From contig JAISMZ010000166.1 in assembly GCA_031276475.1 (NCBI GenBank), positions 1 through 10,252 on the forward strand: a stretch of DNA of 10,252 nt, read 5' to 3'. A program made the position numbers and the translations under genes. Source of the stretch: Coriobacteriales bacterium. GTDB taxonomy: Bacteria; Actinomycetota; Coriobacteriia; Coriobacteriales; UBA8131. The notes below the pieces were generated by a model. The model searched no databases. It saw only the letters and a program-made list of their open reading frames with translations, and was not told the DNA's origin. The number at the start of each line of letters is the position of its first letter. The stretch's first letter is position 1. Shown piece by piece: positions 4,138 to 10,252 of the stretch.

Positions 4138-5688
4138 TTAAAAGAAAGTCTCCGTCAGCCAGGGGCCGTACTCGCCGCTCCACATTGCCTCCAGCTGGCC
4201 GAACACTTGCGACCAGTCTATCGTTTGATCAAAGACCAGTTCCAGGTAGTTGTGACTCGCGATGTTGGTGGCGGCAAGCGTGTCTGCGCCGCTCCGCTCG
4301 CCGCCACCCGCCGTGGCCATCACAACCGCGCGACCCGCAGGCGCACCCAAAAGTGCCTGGCCGATGGTGTAGGTGCAGGTCGGGCAGGTGGTTACCAGGG
4401 TGGAAGCTCCCGTCGCGCGCGCCTCGTCTATCACCCGCCAGACCCGGCGCTGCGTGATCTCGGGGTCGTAGCCGGCCACAGCGCCGCCGGCACCGCAGCA
4501 GAGGGTGTCGCGGCCAAAATGCTCGGCTTCGCGCTGAGGGGTCTGAGGAAAGCAAAGCGCCAGCAGCCGACGGACAGCGCTGCCGTGGCGGGTGTCAAAG
4601 CGATCGTGACAGGAGTCAAAGAAGGTCAATGAAGCGGGAGAGGTGCTGGGAGAAAAGCGGGCGGGGTCCTCCACAACGTGATCTGCAAGCACTTCTGGAA
4701 GCGGTACGATGTCCACCTCATCACCCATCAGCTCTGCGAGCTCCTCGCCACAGCCGGGACAGACGGTGAGGACGCGACTGATGCCGGCGGCTCGGATCTG
4801 CTCCAGCAGCGCCGTGCGCAGGGCCACGGAGCGCTCAAAGAGGCCGGCACTGAGCAGCGGTGAGCCGCAGCAGGCGTCGCTCAGCGCCCAACGGAACCCC
4901 GCGCTGGTGAGCCACTGGCCGATGCGGCGCAGCAGCTCCGGCGCATAACTGACCAGCGAGCAACCTGGAAAGAAGAGGGTGTCGGCGGCAGGCGCCGCCG
5001 ACGGCGGCAAAACTGGGGACGGAAGGGGGCGGCTCTCGCGTCTTCCGTTTCCCAAAGCTTCCGACGTTGCAAATGCTTCGGTGCGCAGGACAGGGGAACC
5101 GTCCCCTTCCGTCCCCAGTTCTGCCGCCGCCAGAGAAGCCCCTTCCGTCCCCAGTTCTGCCCGCACCTGCGCCGCATCGGCCAGGGACAGAAACTCCGGG
5201 TAGGCGATGCCGTAGATCGCCCGATAGGCGCTAAAAATGTGCCATTCATTATCTACCATTACGAGCTTGGAGTCGCCTGGCGGCATCAGTCCGGCCTGCA
5301 CGAACAGCTCGCGCCACTCGCGCATCCGCGCCGGGGCTGCCATATGGGTCGCACAGCTTGCCGTACAATGTCCGCAAAAGCAGCATTGTCGCAGGGCATG
5401 ATAGAGGGCGGGATACTCGCCAACCAACTGAAGAACCACCTCGGCCCGTGCCTGCGTTGTCAGCTCGATGACCTGATTATAGTGCTGCTCAATCAGCCCG
5501 ATGTCCAAGTCCGGTTGCTCTAAAACTTCGCAGCGCCGGGTGCAGCGTTTGCAATGTGCGCAGGTCAGCCGCTTGTTCAGCCAGGCGCCCAGGACGCTGA
5601 CCAGCGGCGAACCAAGGCGCTGTAGCCCGGCAAGCTCCGTTTGCGAGAGCTTTTGTGGCTGCCTGAGTCTGTAGTCTTTCGTGCCCAT
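4138..5688 (-). CDS. HdrD/GlcF/GlpC-type (Fe-S)-binding protein with two CCG domains
   Basis: The 516-aa protein has two N-terminal 4Fe-4S motifs of the form CX2CX2CX3C (C43-C46-C49-C53 and C102-C105-C108-C112). Two cysteine-rich CCG domains follow: FFPGC243...C273C274...C310PGC313, and FFDSC360...C397C398...C435PTC438. This order is that of heterodisulfide-reductase HdrD and the GlcF/GlpC/LutA relatives, which pass electrons to or from soluble partners. The substrate cannot be told because no partner subunit is encoded nearby. Residues about 174-236, between the ferredoxin-like and CCG parts, form a linker built from a repeat family (AAELGTEG occurs twice in related form). No transmembrane segment is evident, so it is probably cytoplasmic. 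The start has no Shine-Dalgarno but has a -10-like TAGAAT 6 nt upstream. Confidence 0.88.
   Translation of the reverse strand: MGTKDYRLRQPQKLSQTELAGLQRLGSPLVSVLGAWLNKRLTCAHCKRCTRRCEVLEQPDLDIGLIEQHYNQVIELTTQARAEVVLQLVGEYPALYHALRQCCFCGHCTASCATHMAAPARMREWRELFVQAGLMPPGDSKLVMVDNEWHIFSAYRAIYGIAYPEFLSLADAAQVRAELGTEGASLAAAELGTEGDGSPVLRTEAFATSEALGNGRRESRPLPSPVLPPSAAPAADTLFFPGCSLVSYAPELLRRIGQWLTSAGFRWALSDACCGSPLLSAGLFERSVALRTALLEQIRAAGISRVLTVCPGCGEELAELMGDEVDIVPLPEVLADHVVEDPARFSPSTSPASLTFFDSCHDRFDTRHGSAVRRLLALCFPQTPQREAEHFGRDTLCCGAGGAVAGYDPEITQRRVWRVIDEARATGASTLVTTCPTCTYTIGQALLGAPAGRAVVMATAGGGERSGADTLAATNIASHNYLELVFDQTIDWSQVFGQLEAMWSGEYGPWLTETFF
5006..5161. repeat. Second repeat family (CCCCTTCCGTCCCCAG) inside the Fe-S protein gene
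   Basis: A 23-bp unit (CCCCTTCCGTCCCCAG plus TTCTGCC) occurs identically at 5103-5125 and 5139-5161. It occurs in inverse at 5006-5028 with one mismatch. GGGGAACCGTCCCC (5093-5106), a near-palindrome, abuts the first copy. All copies are translated in frame as the linker of the Fe-S protein. Confidence 0.85.
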
Positions 5689-5694
5689 TTCACT

Positions 5695-5700
5695 ATTCTA
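5695..5700 (-). promoter_or_regulatory. -10-like TAGAAT directly before the Fe-S protein gene
   Basis: TAGAAT on the minus strand ends 6 nt before the ATG (5688-5686), which would place the transcript start at or next to the ATG. No clear -35 or Shine-Dalgarno is visible. The spacing mirrors elp3. Confidence 0.4.
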
Positions 5701-5767
5701 ACGCAGTTCCCACCAAAGCTTTACGGCTGAGCATCAACGACCTCGCATAGTGCCATAGCGCGGCTGC

Positions 5768-5796
5768 TTGCGGCTTTTGCCAAAAGGCTTTATGCT
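5768..5796 (+). promoter_or_regulatory. Possible promoter for the CmpB-type permease
   Basis: TTGCGG (5768-5773), 17 bp, then TATGCT (5791-5796) is a moderate sigma-70-type match. The spacer holds the small inverted repeat CTTTTGCCAAAAG (5774-5786). The start would give a leader of about 225 nt. The rest of the 338-bp gap 5689-6026 shows no convincing gene; a 66-codon Arg/His-rich frame at 5823-6023 lacks family features. Confidence 0.35.
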
Positions 5797-6026
5797 ATGC
5801 TAAGCCACGCCGGCGCTGGCACATGAAACACCTTCCCCGGCAATCGGTGTACCAGCGACCGCAGCGTGGCACCGCCGCACGCAGCGTCGCTCGCAACGCC
5901 ACTGTCCATCGGGACGCCCGCACCACACCGTCAGCGCCGGCACCTCGGGATCATCGGGGGCAACGCGGCAAACGGCACCAAAGGCACCACGATAAAGTGA
6001 ACATAGAGGTAGGGTCTGTCTGACAC

Positions 6027-7124
6027 TTGAAGGCTGGCACGCAAACATCCAGAAAGGCCAAGAAGTTGGGGCTGGTACGCCTCTGGCTGGTATTCATGGT
6101 AATTTCGGTTGCCGTTAACATCTTTGCCCTGATCCTCTTTGCCGAATTTAAGCCACAGCTGAGCTTTGATGACCTCCTGGTTTACACCAACGTGGTCTGC
6201 TCCGGGGTGGCCATCTGGCTGATAGTCGAGCGTAAACGCTTTGCGCGTCTATTTATATGCTGCTATTGTGCTATTATAATTATAGTCGGCTTCGCCGGCG
6301 ACATCATCCTCCAGCAAGGCGTATTAAGCTGGCAGCTTTTCATCAACCACGGACGGACTGTCTTTCTCGTCTGCTTTGCCTACTTCCTCATCTCGCGCAG
6401 GGCAAAGCAGGTGCTCACCGCCGGCTTTGACCGGCACACCCTAAACGTTAAGAAAAGCGACGACCGGGCAATCTTCAACATCAAGAGCAGGGAATTTTGG
6501 CGTGACGTGGCGATGCACTTTATCGTATTCTCGGTAGTCGGGCACTGGATGGAGATCGTCTACAGCATCTTTGCGCGCTATGCACTGGGAATCTACGACC
6601 CCAACGCCCCAATGTGGCAAAGCCTTTTTGCCCCGTTCACCATCTACGGCGTGGGCATGGTGGCCTGCATCCTGCTGCTCTACCCCTTTAAGCTCTATTT
6701 GGAGAAGCACATCCATCGCGGCTCCCTGGTGCTGCTGCTCAGCTTCATGGCCAACACGCTGGTCTGCACCGCCATCGAGCTGACCGTTGGTTTGGCGGTG
6801 AACGTGCCCGACGCGAACGGCCACCTGATCTATTGGGACTACTCCAACATCCCCTTTAACTTCATGGGCCAGATCTGCCTGCAAAACGCCTTGGCCTTTG
6901 GCATGGTGGCCACGCTGACGGTCTGGGTGCTTTATCCCGCGCTGGAGCGCTTTCTCCTCTCCCGACCCCGCGACGCCGTGAACATGGCCTTTGTGGCAAT
7001 CGTCGTCGTCTACCTGCTGCTGCTCGCGGCCTATGTCATCAACCCCTCCCTGATGGGCTTTAACCTGATTCCCTACGACAGCCTGATAAGCGACGTGCTA
7101 AGCGCGGAGGCCGTGCGGATCTGA
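6027..7124 (+). CDS. CmpB-type putative ABC transporter permease (polytopic membrane protein)
   Basis: The 365-aa protein has about nine hydrophobic segments (roughly 17-39, 47-66, 74-93, 106-123, 160-182, 200-220, 232-257, 275-305 and 318-338). The C-terminal half contains VVGHWMEIVYSIFARY, FAPFTIYGVG, the acidic residue of CTAIELTVG, and YWDYSNIPFNFMGQICL. This combination is typical of the putative ABC-transporter permease family ABC_trans_CmpB (a type IV ABC transporter assignment). The substrate is unknown and no ATPase subunit of transporter type is adjacent. The start is set by an in-frame stop at 6021-6023: TTG at 6027 is the first usable codon, with GAGGTAGGG (6006-6014) upstream. 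An internal ATG at 6096 would remove part of the first membrane segment. The 3' end overlaps the convergent neighbour by 52 bp. No repeat insert is present. Confidence 0.82.
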   Translation: MKAGTQTSRKAKKLGLVRLWLVFMVISVAVNIFALILFAEFKPQLSFDDLLVYTNVVCSGVAIWLIVERKRFARLFICCYCAIIIIVGFAGDIILQQGVLSWQLFINHGRTVFLVCFAYFLISRRAKQVLTAGFDRHTLNVKKSDDRAIFNIKSREFWRDVAMHFIVFSVVGHWMEIVYSIFARYALGIYDPNAPMWQSLFAPFTIYGVGMVACILLLYPFKLYLEKHIHRGSLVLLLSFMANTLVCTAIELTVGLAVNVPDANGHLIYWDYSNIPFNFMGQICLQNALAFGMVATLTVWVLYPALERFLLSRPRDAVNMAFVAIVVVYLLLLAAYVINPSLMGFNLIPYDSLISDVLSAEAVRI

Positions 7125-8377
7125 ACTCCAGTGCCGAGTACGCCCAAGGGTACAACGCAGACGCCGTCTTTGCGTTTGTGTGCGAATCCGTTTGCCGTTA
7201 CCACCAGCAACGCAGAGGGGCTACCCGTCCGTTTGGGGTCTATGCGCTTTGCCAGTTTAAGCAGGTTTGCGGCTGCCTCGTCAGCCTTGCTCGCTCCCAG
7301 CTTGACCTCAACGCCAATCCACCTTCCGTCGGGAAACTCAATAATGGCGTCGGCTTCCAGGCCTCCAGAATCACGGTAATAGAACAGCTCTGCCCCGCAC
7401 TGCCGAGCGTATATCCGCAGGTTTCCAATGACGCAGGACTCAAACAACAGGCCAAGGTATTCGAGGTCGCGCAGCAAGTCCGCCTCGCGAAGACCCAGTG
7501 CCCCTATACAAAGCGAAGAATCAACAAAATGCCGCTTGGGCGTCTTTCGTAGCTGATAGGTCGATCTGATGTGAGGACGCCACGAAGGCAGGTCCTGAAC
7601 GATCATCAACCGCGTAAGCGCCTCCATATACTCGGCCACCGTCTGCTCGGTAATGTCCGATCCGGCTCTAACATCCCTGGCCAAGGTTACGTGCGAAGCC
7701 TCAGTTGAAATGTTCCTCGCAATTGAAGACAGTAGCCTGCGCACTTTAACGGGATCGCGCTTCTTATCCGACACCCTGCTTATATCTACCTCTGCTGTCA
7801 GCTTTATGTAATCGGTTAAAAACTCAAAGGCTTTCTCCGTACTCGCCCCCAGCAGTCCAGGCCAGCCGCCGATGCAGAGATGCTCAACAACCTCATCCAA
7901 ATCCATCTCTGGCGCAGACGAGCAGATCGGCTCGGGGTTCATTATGTCGATGAGAGAGACTTCTGCCGTTGACCAGCCCTTCTCAACCCAGGACATGGTT
8001 CCCATCTCAACAACCGCAAACCTGCCAACGCCGGAGTGCAGCTTGGCGCTCTCGGGCGGGTTTGTCGAGCCCGTAAGGATGAACTGCCCCGGCACCTGGG
8101 CGCTGTCAACCTCTTTACGAACCAGGTTCCAGACCTGAGGCACCTCCTGCCATTCGTCGATAAGCCTTGGTCTGTCCCCCTCCAAAACGATGCCTGGCTG
8201 ATACTCCATGCGCTTTACCACCTGAACGTCCGTGAGCAAATCGACCTTTGATTTTGCGACCCGCTCGGCGGTTCTGGTCTTTCCGCAGGCCTTGGCTCCT
8301 TTGAGCAGCACGGCTCCAATATTTGTTAATTTCTCTGTAATTATATTGTCCCAGTATCTATCAACATAGGCTTGCAT
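7073..8377 (-). CDS. AAA-type ATPase with DUF4143 C-terminal domain
   Basis: The 434-aa protein has a Walker A motif GAKACGKT (27-34), a Walker B RLIDEWQ (71-77, D74/E75) and a sensor-like FILTGSTNP (99-107). The C-terminal DUF4143 region ends in a PD-(D/E)XK-like arrangement: YYRDSGGLEAD343AII, then VE357VK359. Such AAA_14/DUF4143 ATPases are common, often laterally transferred accessory genes of unknown role. Family length is about 400-440 aa, so it looks intact. The start ATG has a clear AGGAG 5 nt upstream, unlike elp3 and the Fe-S gene. The last 17 codons lie within the antisense of the permease 3' end. Its 5' portion is visibly more AT-rich than neighbouring genes and it has no repeat inserts, consistent with a different history. 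A 23-bp tandem repeat array lies upstream. Confidence 0.92.
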   Translation of the reverse strand: MQAYVDRYWDNIITEKLTNIGAVLLKGAKACGKTRTAERVAKSKVDLLTDVQVVKRMEYQPGIVLEGDRPRLIDEWQEVPQVWNLVRKEVDSAQVPGQFILTGSTNPPESAKLHSGVGRFAVVEMGTMSWVEKGWSTAEVSLIDIMNPEPICSSAPEMDLDEVVEHLCIGGWPGLLGASTEKAFEFLTDYIKLTAEVDISRVSDKKRDPVKVRRLLSSIARNISTEASHVTLARDVRAGSDITEQTVAEYMEALTRLMIVQDLPSWRPHIRSTYQLRKTPKRHFVDSSLCIGALGLREADLLRDLEYLGLLFESCVIGNLRIYARQCGAELFYYRDSGGLEADAIIEFPDGRWIGVEVKLGASKADEAAANLLKLAKRIDPKRTGSPSALLVVTANGFAHKRKDGVCVVPLGVLGTGVQIRTASALSTSLIRLS

Positions 8378-8382
8378 GCGTG

Positions 8383-8387
8383 CTCCT
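8383..8387 (-). promoter_or_regulatory. Shine-Dalgarno AGGAG for the DUF4143 ATPase
   Basis: AGGAG on the minus strand with a 5-nt spacer (8378-8382) before the ATG at 8377 fixes this start. Confidence 0.75.
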
Positions 8388-8474
8388 GACTAAACGACAT
8401 CACTGCTGTTCTATCGCGTCGCATCCTGCGGCTCTGCCTCTTTTATTCACCGGGCAGACGCCTCAATCGGGCGC

Positions 8475-8566
8475 TACTTAAAGGATTATAACATTTTCAG
8501 CTTAAGAATTGTAAGATTCCCAGTTAAAGGATTGTAAGATTTCCAGTTAAAGAATTGTAAGATTTC
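8475..8566. repeat. Four 23-bp tandem repeats upstream of the DUF4143 ATPase
   Basis: Units lie at 8475-8497 (most diverged), 8498-8520, 8521-8543 and 8544-8566. The consensus begins CAGTTAAAGGATTGTAAG and ends ATTTC. The units are contiguous with no spacers, so this is not CRISPR. The 23-bp period is near two helical turns and suits an operator or iteron-like array. Each unit carries TACAAT on the minus strand, changed to a perfect TATAAT in the gene-proximal unit. Confidence 0.85.
8485..8514 (-). promoter_or_regulatory. Likely DUF4143 ATPase promoter within the tandem array
   Basis: On the minus strand TTACAA (8514-8509), 18 bp, then a consensus TATAAT (8490-8485) faces the gene. The leader would be about 100 nt. 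The promoter lies inside the repeat array, so anything binding the repeats should affect it. Confidence 0.5.
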
Positions 8567-8645
8567 TGTCATGCCCTGGAATCATGGGCGCAATTGCATC
8601 TCACGTCGCAGATAGGCATATAACGTGCCGCTGGCGCAGTCGTAG

Positions 8646-8651
8646 TACAAT
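8646..8651 (+). promoter_or_regulatory. -10-like TACAAT upstream of ispE
   Basis: TACAAT lies 9 nt before an in-frame ATG at 8661 and 78 nt before the GTG at 8730. No good -35 is found at 16-18 bp. If it is active, the transcript would begin near 8658. Confidence 0.35.
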
Positions 8652-8720
8652 GAGTGCATTATGAGGATGAAGCCGTCAGAAAACAACATCGGGCGGAGTC
8701 ATCCTGAGCCTACTGATCAG

Positions 8721-8725
8721 AGGAG
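8721..8725 (+). promoter_or_regulatory. Shine-Dalgarno AGGAG favouring the GTG start of ispE
   Basis: AGGAG is 4 nt before GTG at 8730. It is the only good ribosome-binding sequence in this interval. The resulting N-terminus starts about eight residues before the conserved AYAKINLYL, as is usual for IspE. Confidence 0.6.
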
Positions 8726-8729
8726 TCTG

Positions 8730-10010
8730 GTGACAACAGAGATCGAGCTTCGGGCCTACGCCAAGATCAACCTTTATCTGGGCGTGGAGCCGCGGACAGT
8801 TGCGGCGCTGGGGCAGCAGCCGGCGGCAGCGGGGCAGCAGCCGGTGTCGGCGCTGGAGCAGCGGGCGGCGGCGGGGCAGCAGCCGGTACCGGCGCTGGGG
8901 CGGCGGGCGGAGTCGCCGGCGGAGCAAGCCGTGGAGCAACGCCATCAGCTGCGCTCGGTGTTCGCAACCGTCTCGCTGCATGACAGCCTGCACTTTGCGT
9001 TCGCAGAAAGAGTTGTGGAGGAGGACGTGGCGCTCGCACTGGCGGCCGGCGTGGCAGCTCCAGCCGCAACCGGCTCGGCGGCGGCCACAGTCGCCCCCCC
9101 GGCCGCACCCAGCGTGGCGCCCCCAGCCGCAACCGGCTCGGCGGACGCTGCTCCAGCCGTCGCCGGCTCGGCCACCTGCCTGCCGGTAGAAGTCATCGTC
9201 TGCGCCGAGCCGGCGCTCGCGCTTGCTGCAATCGCGCCCGAGGACAACCTGATAACCAAAGCCGTGCGCGCCTTCGAGGCGGCGCTGGCAACCGATTACG
9301 ACCGCAGCGTCCCCGCCTCTCACCTGCGGGTAACGCTGAAAAAACGCATCCCGGCGCAGGCTGGGCTGGGGGGCGGCTCGGCGGACGCGGCGGCAACCAT
9401 TCAGGCGCTGGCGCAGCATTGCGGGCTGTCGGTGCAAAAAGATGCCGATTTCCTCCACAGGGTAGCCCGCGCGGTTGGTGCTGACGTGGCCTTTTTCCTT
9501 GCTGGCGGCTGCGCTTTGATGGGCGGCTTTGGCGACGTCTTGGAGCAGCGGCTACCGTCGCCTGTCCCGGCGCTGGATATCGTCGTGATCAAGCCGGCGG
9601 AAGGACTCTCAACCGCGTCGGTCTATGCGGCTTTTGACGCCGCGCCCGTGTTGCCAGCCGCGCTGGAGCCGCTTTTGGGAGTCTTGAAAAACGGCGGAGC
9701 TTTTGAAGAGGCTGCAGGCCAGAGCGATCGTCCGTCGTGCCCCCGTGGCAGCGACCTGCTAGCCAGACTGGGCGGTATCGCGCGCTCGCTGGCCAATAAC
9801 CTTGAGCCTGCGGCCGAGGCGCTGTTGCCCGAGCTCGCCAGGCTGAAAGCCGAGCTGGCCGCCCGTCCCGGTGTGCTTACGGCCCGACTCTGCGGCTCCG
9901 GGTCGGCGCTCTTTGCGCTCTGTGCAAGCCCGCGCGAAGCTCAAAACGTAGCCGAGCATTTTGCGGCTCGCGGCTTTTGGAGCCGGGCGGCTCAGACGGT
10001 TTCGCCCTGA
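8730..10010 (+). CDS. ispE: 4-diphosphocytidyl-2-C-methyl-D-erythritol kinase with two low-complexity inserts
   Basis: IspE phosphorylates 4-diphosphocytidyl-methylerythritol in the non-mevalonate isoprenoid pathway (GHMP kinase superfamily, cytosolic). Numbering from the GTG, AYAKINLYLG (about 10-18) holds the conserved lysine. HQLRSVFATVSLHDSL (about 82-97) and EDNLITKA (about 171-178) match the family. GLGGGSADAAA (about 212-222) is the ATP-binding motif. GADVAFFL carries the catalytic aspartate (D252), and CGSGSALFALC is the C-terminal GHMP motif. Typical IspE is about 280-310 aa; this protein is 426 aa because of a Gln/Ala/Gly/Pro-rich insert after the N-terminal strand (about residues 24-70) and an Ala/Pro-rich insert at about 107-150. 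Both are simple-sequence repeats, and all catalytic motifs survive. An in-frame ATG at 8661 would add 23 residues. The gene is convergent with the right-edge gene, 77 bp apart. Confidence 0.93.
   Translation: MTTEIELRAYAKINLYLGVEPRTVAALGQQPAAAGQQPVSALEQRAAAGQQPVPALGRRAESPAEQAVEQRHQLRSVFATVSLHDSLHFAFAERVVEEDVALALAAGVAAPAATGSAAATVAPPAAPSVAPPAATGSADAAPAVAGSATCLPVEVIVCAEPALALAAIAPEDNLITKAVRAFEAALATDYDRSVPASHLRVTLKKRIPAQAGLGGGSADAAATIQALAQHCGLSVQKDADFLHRVARAVGADVAFFLAGGCALMGGFGDVLEQRLPSPVPALDIVVIKPAEGLSTASVYAAFDAAPVLPAALEPLLGVLKNGGAFEEAAGQSDRPSCPRGSDLLARLGGIARSLANNLEPAAEALLPELARLKAELAARPGVLTARLCGSGSALFALCASPREAQNVAEHFAARGFWSRAAQTVSP
8810..8886 (+). repeat. GGGGCAGCAGCCGG repeats in ispE insert 1
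   Basis: GGGGCAGCAGCCGG occurs at 8810-8823, 8831-8844 and 8873-8886, spaced by multiples of three (21 and 42 bp). It encodes GQQP units. Related GGAGCAGCGGG copies lie between. Confidence 0.85.
9060..9171 (+). repeat. CCAGCCGCAACCGGCTCGGC repeats in ispE insert 2
   Basis: A 22-bp sequence occurs identically at 9060-9081 and 9123-9144, offset 63 bp (21 codons). A decayed copy follows at 9153-9171. It encodes PAATGSA units and keeps frame. Confidence 0.85.
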
Positions 10011-10087
10011 GAATAGTTTGCGAGGCGGAGGGCAGCGTGAGCAACCCGCGGCCTGCTGGGTATCCACAGCAGCCAACCGCCCTCACC

Positions 10088-10252
10088 TCAATCTGCCAAC
10101 AACCGCCGCATCAAAAGATAGCCGGGATCCACGACGATTCCGGTCGCAGCCGCCTGGGCCTCGGTCAGGCGGCTGGCCGCTGTGCCGCTGCCGGCGGGCG
10201 CGGCAGCAGTAATAGTAGCGGCAGCGGCGGCAGCGGCGGCAGCGGGCGCGGC
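10088..10252 (-). CDS. C-terminal 54 residues of an unidentified Ala-rich protein (5' end beyond right edge)
   Basis: The minus strand is open from the window edge to a TGA at 10090-10088, exactly 55 codons with no interruption. The edge-proximal part is a poly-Ala/Pro tract (nine consecutive alanines), followed by TIT, a second Ala/Gly/Ser stretch, then a more ordinary tail ending GIVVDPGYLLMRRLLAD. The tail has normal hydrophobic/charged composition, so this looks like a real C-terminus with a low-complexity insert, as in the other core genes here. The family is not recognised. An alternative is chance open frame in GC-rich sequence. Confidence 0.5.
   Translation of the reverse strand, partial: AAPAAAAAAAAATITAAAPAGSGTAASRLTEAQAAATGIVVDPGYLLMRRLLAD

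Noticed and set aside
5823..6023. A 66-codon Arg/His-rich frame before the permease
   Set aside because: Composition looks like translated noncoding GC-rich sequence, with no Shine-Dalgarno or family; an opposite-strand frame covers the same bases.
8475..8566. Possible CRISPR array
   Set aside because: The 23-bp units are contiguous with no spacers and only about four copies; no cas genes are present.
8676..9458. A 260-codon antisense frame over ispE
   Set aside because: It is a Cys/Arg-rich shadow of a gene with clear GHMP kinase motifs.
10028..10080. Possible bidirectional terminator between ispE and the right-edge gene (CTGCTG...CAGCAG)
   Set aside because: The stem is only about six pairs with a bulge and no T-run on either strand.

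Overview
The window is a GC-rich bacterial chromosomal segment. Gene content and style (a stand-alone bacterial Elp3, an HdrD-like Fe-S protein, a CmpB-type permease, a DUF4143 ATPase, and core enzymes padded with Ala/Gly/Pro-rich inserts) suggest an anaerobic actinobacterium, most likely Coriobacteriia. That assignment is inference; no rRNA or other marker gene is present.

Layout. A SAM-dependent methyltransferase runs off the left edge on the minus strand (1-494). It is divergent from elp3 (651-2795), which encodes the radical SAM/GNAT tRNA wobble-uridine enzyme. The methyltransferase has a Trm9/ALKBH8-like N-terminal signature, so the pair may form a compact wobble-uridine modification locus. 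Next comes a gene-free tract of about 1.3 kb (2796-4137). It holds clusters of a short palindromic repeat (arms GGACACAAAAGGG / CCCTTTTGTGTCC around TACGT), a candidate structured RNA ending in an intrinsic terminator (about 2950-3194), a duplicated 107-bp block, an inverted AT-rich motif, and two degenerate tandem arrays. A minus-strand HdrD/GlcF-type (Fe-S)-binding protein follows (4138-5688). Divergent from it is a CmpB-type ABC permease-like membrane protein (6027-7124), whose 3' end overlaps a convergent AAA/DUF4143 ATPase (7073-8377, minus). Upstream of the ATPase lie four 23-bp tandem repeats. Then comes ispE (8730-10010), a methylerythritol-phosphate pathway kinase. The alanine-rich C-terminus of an unidentified minus-strand protein (10088-10252) reaches the right edge.

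The main theme is repeat invasion of coding sequence. Copies of the palindromic repeat are translated in frame inside the methyltransferase and elp3. A second repeat family is translated inside the Fe-S protein. ispE and the right-edge protein carry simple-sequence inserts. The permease and the DUF4143 ATPase have none. The DUF4143 gene also looks more AT-rich at its 5' end, consistent with a more recent or mobile origin. Two genes (elp3 and the Fe-S protein) have a -10-like hexamer 5-6 nt before the ATG and no Shine-Dalgarno, which suggests leaderless transcripts.
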